Made by a program: the position numbers and the translations under genes. Under the pieces are notes generated by a model, which searched no databases, had not been told where the DNA came from, and worked only from the letters and a program-made list of their open reading frames with translations. From positions 1 to 7,571 of the forward strand of contig CAMLKW010000213.1 of the NCBI GenBank assembly GCA_946480605.1: DNA of 7,571 nucleotides, given 5' to 3'. The DNA is from an uncultured Roseateles sp. (GTDB taxonomy: Bacteria; Pseudomonadota; Gammaproteobacteria; Burkholderiales; Burkholderiaceae). Positions 5,688-7,571 of this stretch are shown here, piece by piece. Positions within the stretch are counted from its first letter, which is position 1, and every line of letters begins with the position of its first letter.

Positions 5688-6923
5688 TTAGCGACGGTCT
5701 TCGATGAGCTTGCCGTCGTTGGGCAGGCTGCCGGCTGGCAGCAGAACGACTTCGATGCGAAGTTTGGTCAGCTCACGGGCCGTCAGCATCAGGCTTTCCA
5801 CGAGGCCCGGGCTTGTGGGTTTCCACATTTCCACTTGCAGCTCGACCTGATCCTGCGCCAGTTCGCCGCTGACCACAAGGCGCGCACGCCTCACTTCCGG
5901 GTGGCGCCTGACGATGTCGGCCACCTGGCCGGCATGCACGAACATGCCGCGTACCTTGGCCGACTGGTCGGCCCGCCCCAGCCAGCCACGCAGCCGCTGG
6001 TTGCTGCGGCCGCAAGGACTGGCCCCCGGCAGCACGGCCGACAGGTCGCCGGTCGCGAAGCGGATCAGCGGGTAGCCGGGCGACAGTGTCGTCACGACCA
6101 CCTCGCCCACCTCGCCGTCGGGCAGCGGGTCGCCGGAGCCGGGACGCACGATCTCGACGAGCACACCCTCGTCCACGACCAGGCCCTCGCGCGCCACCGT
6201 CTCGTAGGCGATCAGCCCCAGGTCGGCCGTGGCGTAGCACTGGTAGACCGCCACGCCGTGCTCGGCGAACCAGGCCACCAGCGCTGGCGGGCAGGCCTCG
6301 CCGCTGACCAGCGCGCGCTGCAGCCAGGGCAGCGCGTGGCCGGCCTCGGCGGCCTTGTCGAGCAGGATGCGCAGCAGGCTGGGCGTGCCGGCGTAGGCCT
6401 CAGGTCTCAGGTCCAGCAGGGCCTGCAACTGCAGCTCGGTGTTGCCCACGCCGCCGGGGAAGCTGGCCGCGCCGATGGCGCGCAGCCCGCCTTCCATCAT
6501 GGCGCCGGCCGGGGTCAGGTGGTAGCTGAAGCCCACATGCGCCAACTGGCCTGCACGGATGCCGGCGGCATGCAGCGCGCGTGCGATGCGCCAGGGGTCC
6601 AGCGCGTCGGCGTCGGGCTCGGGCTCGTACAGCGGGCCGGGCGACTGGAAGAGGCGTCGCGGCGCGCCGGCCGCGAAGCCACCCAGCCGCAGCGCGCGCC
6701 GTGCGGCCTGGGCCGCGGCCAGGCTGCTCTTGCGCGTCAGCGGCAACGCGGCCAGCGCGGTGCGCGAGGTGATGCCTGCCGCATCGACACCGGCCAGCAG
6801 CTCCGTGTAGGCCGGGCTGCTGGACTGGGCATGTGCGATCTGCGCCGGCAGCGCGGCCAGCAACGACGCCTCGCGCGCGGCGGGCTCGCGTGCCTCCAGC
6901 GCGTCGAAGAACTCGGTGTTCAC
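5688..6923 (-). CDS. PaaK-like AMP-forming acyl/aryl-CoA ligase family protein
   Basis: A 411-residue protein related to phenylacetate-CoA ligase (usually about 430-440), which forms an acyl adenylate and then a CoA thioester. Recognisable adenylate-forming motifs are YATADLGLIAYE at 230-241 (A5), PLIRFATGDLSA at 285-296 (A7, Asp293), GRADQSAKVRGMFVHAGQV at 316-334 (A8) and a C-terminal PNDGKLIEDRR, where Lys405 would be the catalytic lysine. The usual SSGTTG nucleotide loop (A3) is missing; QSPGPLYEPEPD (93-104) occupies its place. Activity as a CoA ligase is therefore likely but not certain. The substrate is unknown, with an aromatic or short organic acid inferred from the neighbouring LivF and binding protein. 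The frame stays open upstream, but the GTG at 6923 is chosen because GGAGGAG lies six bases ahead and the codon overlaps the previous stop (GTGA), a typical coupled start. The protein has no signal peptide and acts in the cytoplasm. Confidence 0.88.
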   Translation of the reverse strand: MNTEFFDALEAREPAAREASLLAALPAQIAHAQSSSPAYTELLAGVDAAGITSRTALAALPLTRKSSLAAAQAARRALRLGGFAAGAPRRLFQSPGPLYEPEPDADALDPWRIARALHAAGIRAGQLAHVGFSYHLTPAGAMMEGGLRAIGAASFPGGVGNTELQLQALLDLRPEAYAGTPSLLRILLDKAAEAGHALPWLQRALVSGEACPPALVAWFAEHGVAVYQCYATADLGLIAYETVAREGLVVDEGVLVEIVRPGSGDPLPDGEVGEVVVTTLSPGYPLIRFATGDLSAVLPGASPCGRSNQRLRGWLGRADQSAKVRGMFVHAGQVADIVRRHPEVRRARLVVSGELAQDQVELQVEMWKPTSPGLVESLMLTARELTKLRIEVVLLPAGSLPNDGKLIEDRR

Positions 6924-7219
6924 TCGTCGCTCCTCCAGCGCAGCAGCCGGCGCTTGATCTCGTCCTGGAGCTTGCGCGCGTCGGGCGCCGACTTCAGCGT
7001 GAAGCCGTCCCACTCGGGTGTGCTCGCCGGGCGTCTGGCCAGCTGCGCCCGGATGGCCGCGCCGTCCACGGCCAGCTTCAGCACGACGCTGCCGCGCAGC
7101 GTCCAGCCCTCGCTGCGCTCGGTCAGCGCACCCTGGTCGCGGATGAAGCGCTTCAGCGTCTGCAGCGTGCCCTCTGCGTTGAAGGGCGGCAGCGCCACAT
7201 CCCACCCCTCGTCACTCAT
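6920..7219 (-). CDS. Conserved-looking hypothetical protein, 99 residues
   Basis: I do not recognise this protein. It has 99 residues, no signal peptide or membrane segment and no cysteines. The first part contains a possible helix (AEGTLQTLKRFIRDQG, 15-30), the middle has beta-like alternation (WTLRGSVVLKLAVDG, 39-53), and the end is a strongly charged helix (DARKLQDEIKRRLLRW, 80-95). The ATG at 7219 overlaps the LivF stop by four bases (ATGA) and has AGAGGT (7227-7232) ahead of it. Its stop overlaps the ligase GTG. A longer open frame upstream is the wrong frame of livF. The double overlap shows it is a genuine translated gene whose product probably works with the ATPase or the ligase. A role as an accessory or scaffold protein is a guess. 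Confidence 0.82.
   Translation of the reverse strand: MSDEGWDVALPPFNAEGTLQTLKRFIRDQGALTERSEGWTLRGSVVLKLAVDGAAIRAQLARRPASTPEWDGFTLKSAPDARKLQDEIKRRLLRWRSDE
6930..6936 (-). promoter_or_regulatory. Strong ribosome binding site that fixes the GTG start of the ligase
   Basis: GGAGGAG on the minus strand lies six bases before the GTG at 6923. This settles the start of the PaaK-like gene against longer upstream alternatives in the same open frame. It lies within the last codons of the 99-residue gene, consistent with coupled translation. Confidence 0.85.
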
Positions 7220-7571
7220 GCCAGCCACCTCTTTCTGCGCTTGTACGACTTCACGTCCTTGAAGCTGCGCCGCCCTTCCCCGCCCACGCCCAGGTAGAAC
7301 TCCTTGACGTCCTCGTTCTCGCGCAGCTCGGCGGCCGCGCCGTCCATGACGACGCGGCCGTTCTCCAGGATGTAGCCGTAGTCGGCATAGCGCAGCGCCA
7401 TGCTGGTGTTCTGCTCGGCCAGCAGGAAGGTCGTGCGCTCCTTGGTGTTCAGGTCGCGCACGATCTCGAACACCTCCTCGACGATCTGCGGCGCCAGGCC
7501 CATGCTGGGCTCGTCCAGCAGCACCATCTTCGGGTTGGCCATCAGCGCGCGGCCGATGGCGCACATCTGCT
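7216..7571 (-). CDS. livF: LivF-type ABC transporter ATP-binding protein, N-terminus cut by window edge
   Basis: C-terminal 117 residues of the ATPase of a branched-chain-amino-acid-type (HAAT) ABC importer. The visible part begins at the end of the ABC signature region (QMCAIGRALM). The Walker B segment MVLLDEPSMGLAP follows, then TTFLLAEQNTSMALRYADYGYILENGRVVMDG, where Gln-Asn follows the AEQ as usual in LivF proteins. The Walker A part lies beyond the right edge. After the normal LivF ending (NEDVKEFYLGVGG) comes a basic tail of about 24 residues (RRSFKDVKSYKRRKRWLA), which standard LivF lacks. The next gene overlaps by four bases. LivF-type importers carry amino acids, urea, amides or aromatic and aliphatic acids. 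Here the downstream ligase favours an acid, by inference. Confidence 0.93.
   Translation of the reverse strand, partial: QMCAIGRALMANPKMVLLDEPSMGLAPQIVEEVFEIVRDLNTKERTTFLLAEQNTSMALRYADYGYILENGRVVMDGAAAELRENEDVKEFYLGVGGEGRRSFKDVKSYKRRKRWLA

Noticed and set aside
6924..7205. Longer start for the PaaK-like ligase in the same frame
   Set aside because: The extra residues overlap the small gene out of frame and look like shadow sequence. The GTG at 6923 has a strong ribosome binding site and a GTGA overlap.
5835..7262. Plus-strand open frame of 475 codons opposite the ligase and the small gene
   Set aside because: It crosses several well-supported minus-strand genes and has low-complexity Gln/Arg/Gly/Ala composition without motifs.

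Overview
This is a GC-rich window (about two thirds G+C by eye) with the gene content of a betaproteobacterium, most likely of the order Burkholderiales. The clues are a Bug/TctC-type periplasmic binding protein, a LivF-type ATPase next to a PaaK-like ligase, and an Oar-type TonB-dependent receptor in a sugar-utilisation operon. The genus cannot be fixed from sequence alone. Seven protein genes tile the window almost without gaps. No RNA genes, insertion sequences or CRISPR arrays were seen.

Left block (about 1-4031, all minus strand): a carbohydrate-utilisation operon read right to left. A promoter at 4002-4031 is followed directly by a LacI-family operator (3983-4000) placed over the expected transcription start. 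Then come a cytoplasmic GH1 beta-glycosidase (2605-3957), a LacI-family repressor (1601-2605, sharing one base with the GH1 stop) and, 71 bases later, an outer-membrane TonB-dependent receptor that runs off the left edge (1-1529). The simplest reading is import of a beta-linked oligosaccharide or glycoside through the receptor, hydrolysis by GH1 in the cytoplasm, and repression by the LacI protein until a sugar ligand is present. The inner-membrane transporter is not in the window.

Centre (4032-4698): a plus-strand gene for a small VOC/glyoxalase-fold protein (4151-4645), divergent from the sugar operon. It converges on the next block across an intrinsic terminator (4649-4681) oriented for the minus-strand block.

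Right block (4699-7571, all minus strand): a tightly coupled operon entering from the right edge. It holds the C-terminal part of a LivF-type ABC ATPase, a 99-residue protein I do not recognise (ATGA overlap), a PaaK-like AMP-forming ligase with a GTG start (GTGA overlap), and a Bug/TctC-type binding protein 17 bases further on. This looks like uptake and CoA activation of an organic or aromatic acid, but the substrate is not evident.

The points most worth checking are a 16/18 near-copy of the operon operator inside the receptor gene, a hairpin occupying the Shine-Dalgarno position of the GH1 gene, the PaaK-like enzyme lacking the usual glycine/threonine-rich ATP loop, the uncharacterised 99-residue protein, and a TctC-type binding protein sharing an operon with an ABC transporter instead of TctA/TctB. 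I found no clear evidence of a wholly new system; most of the window is ordinary catabolic gene content.
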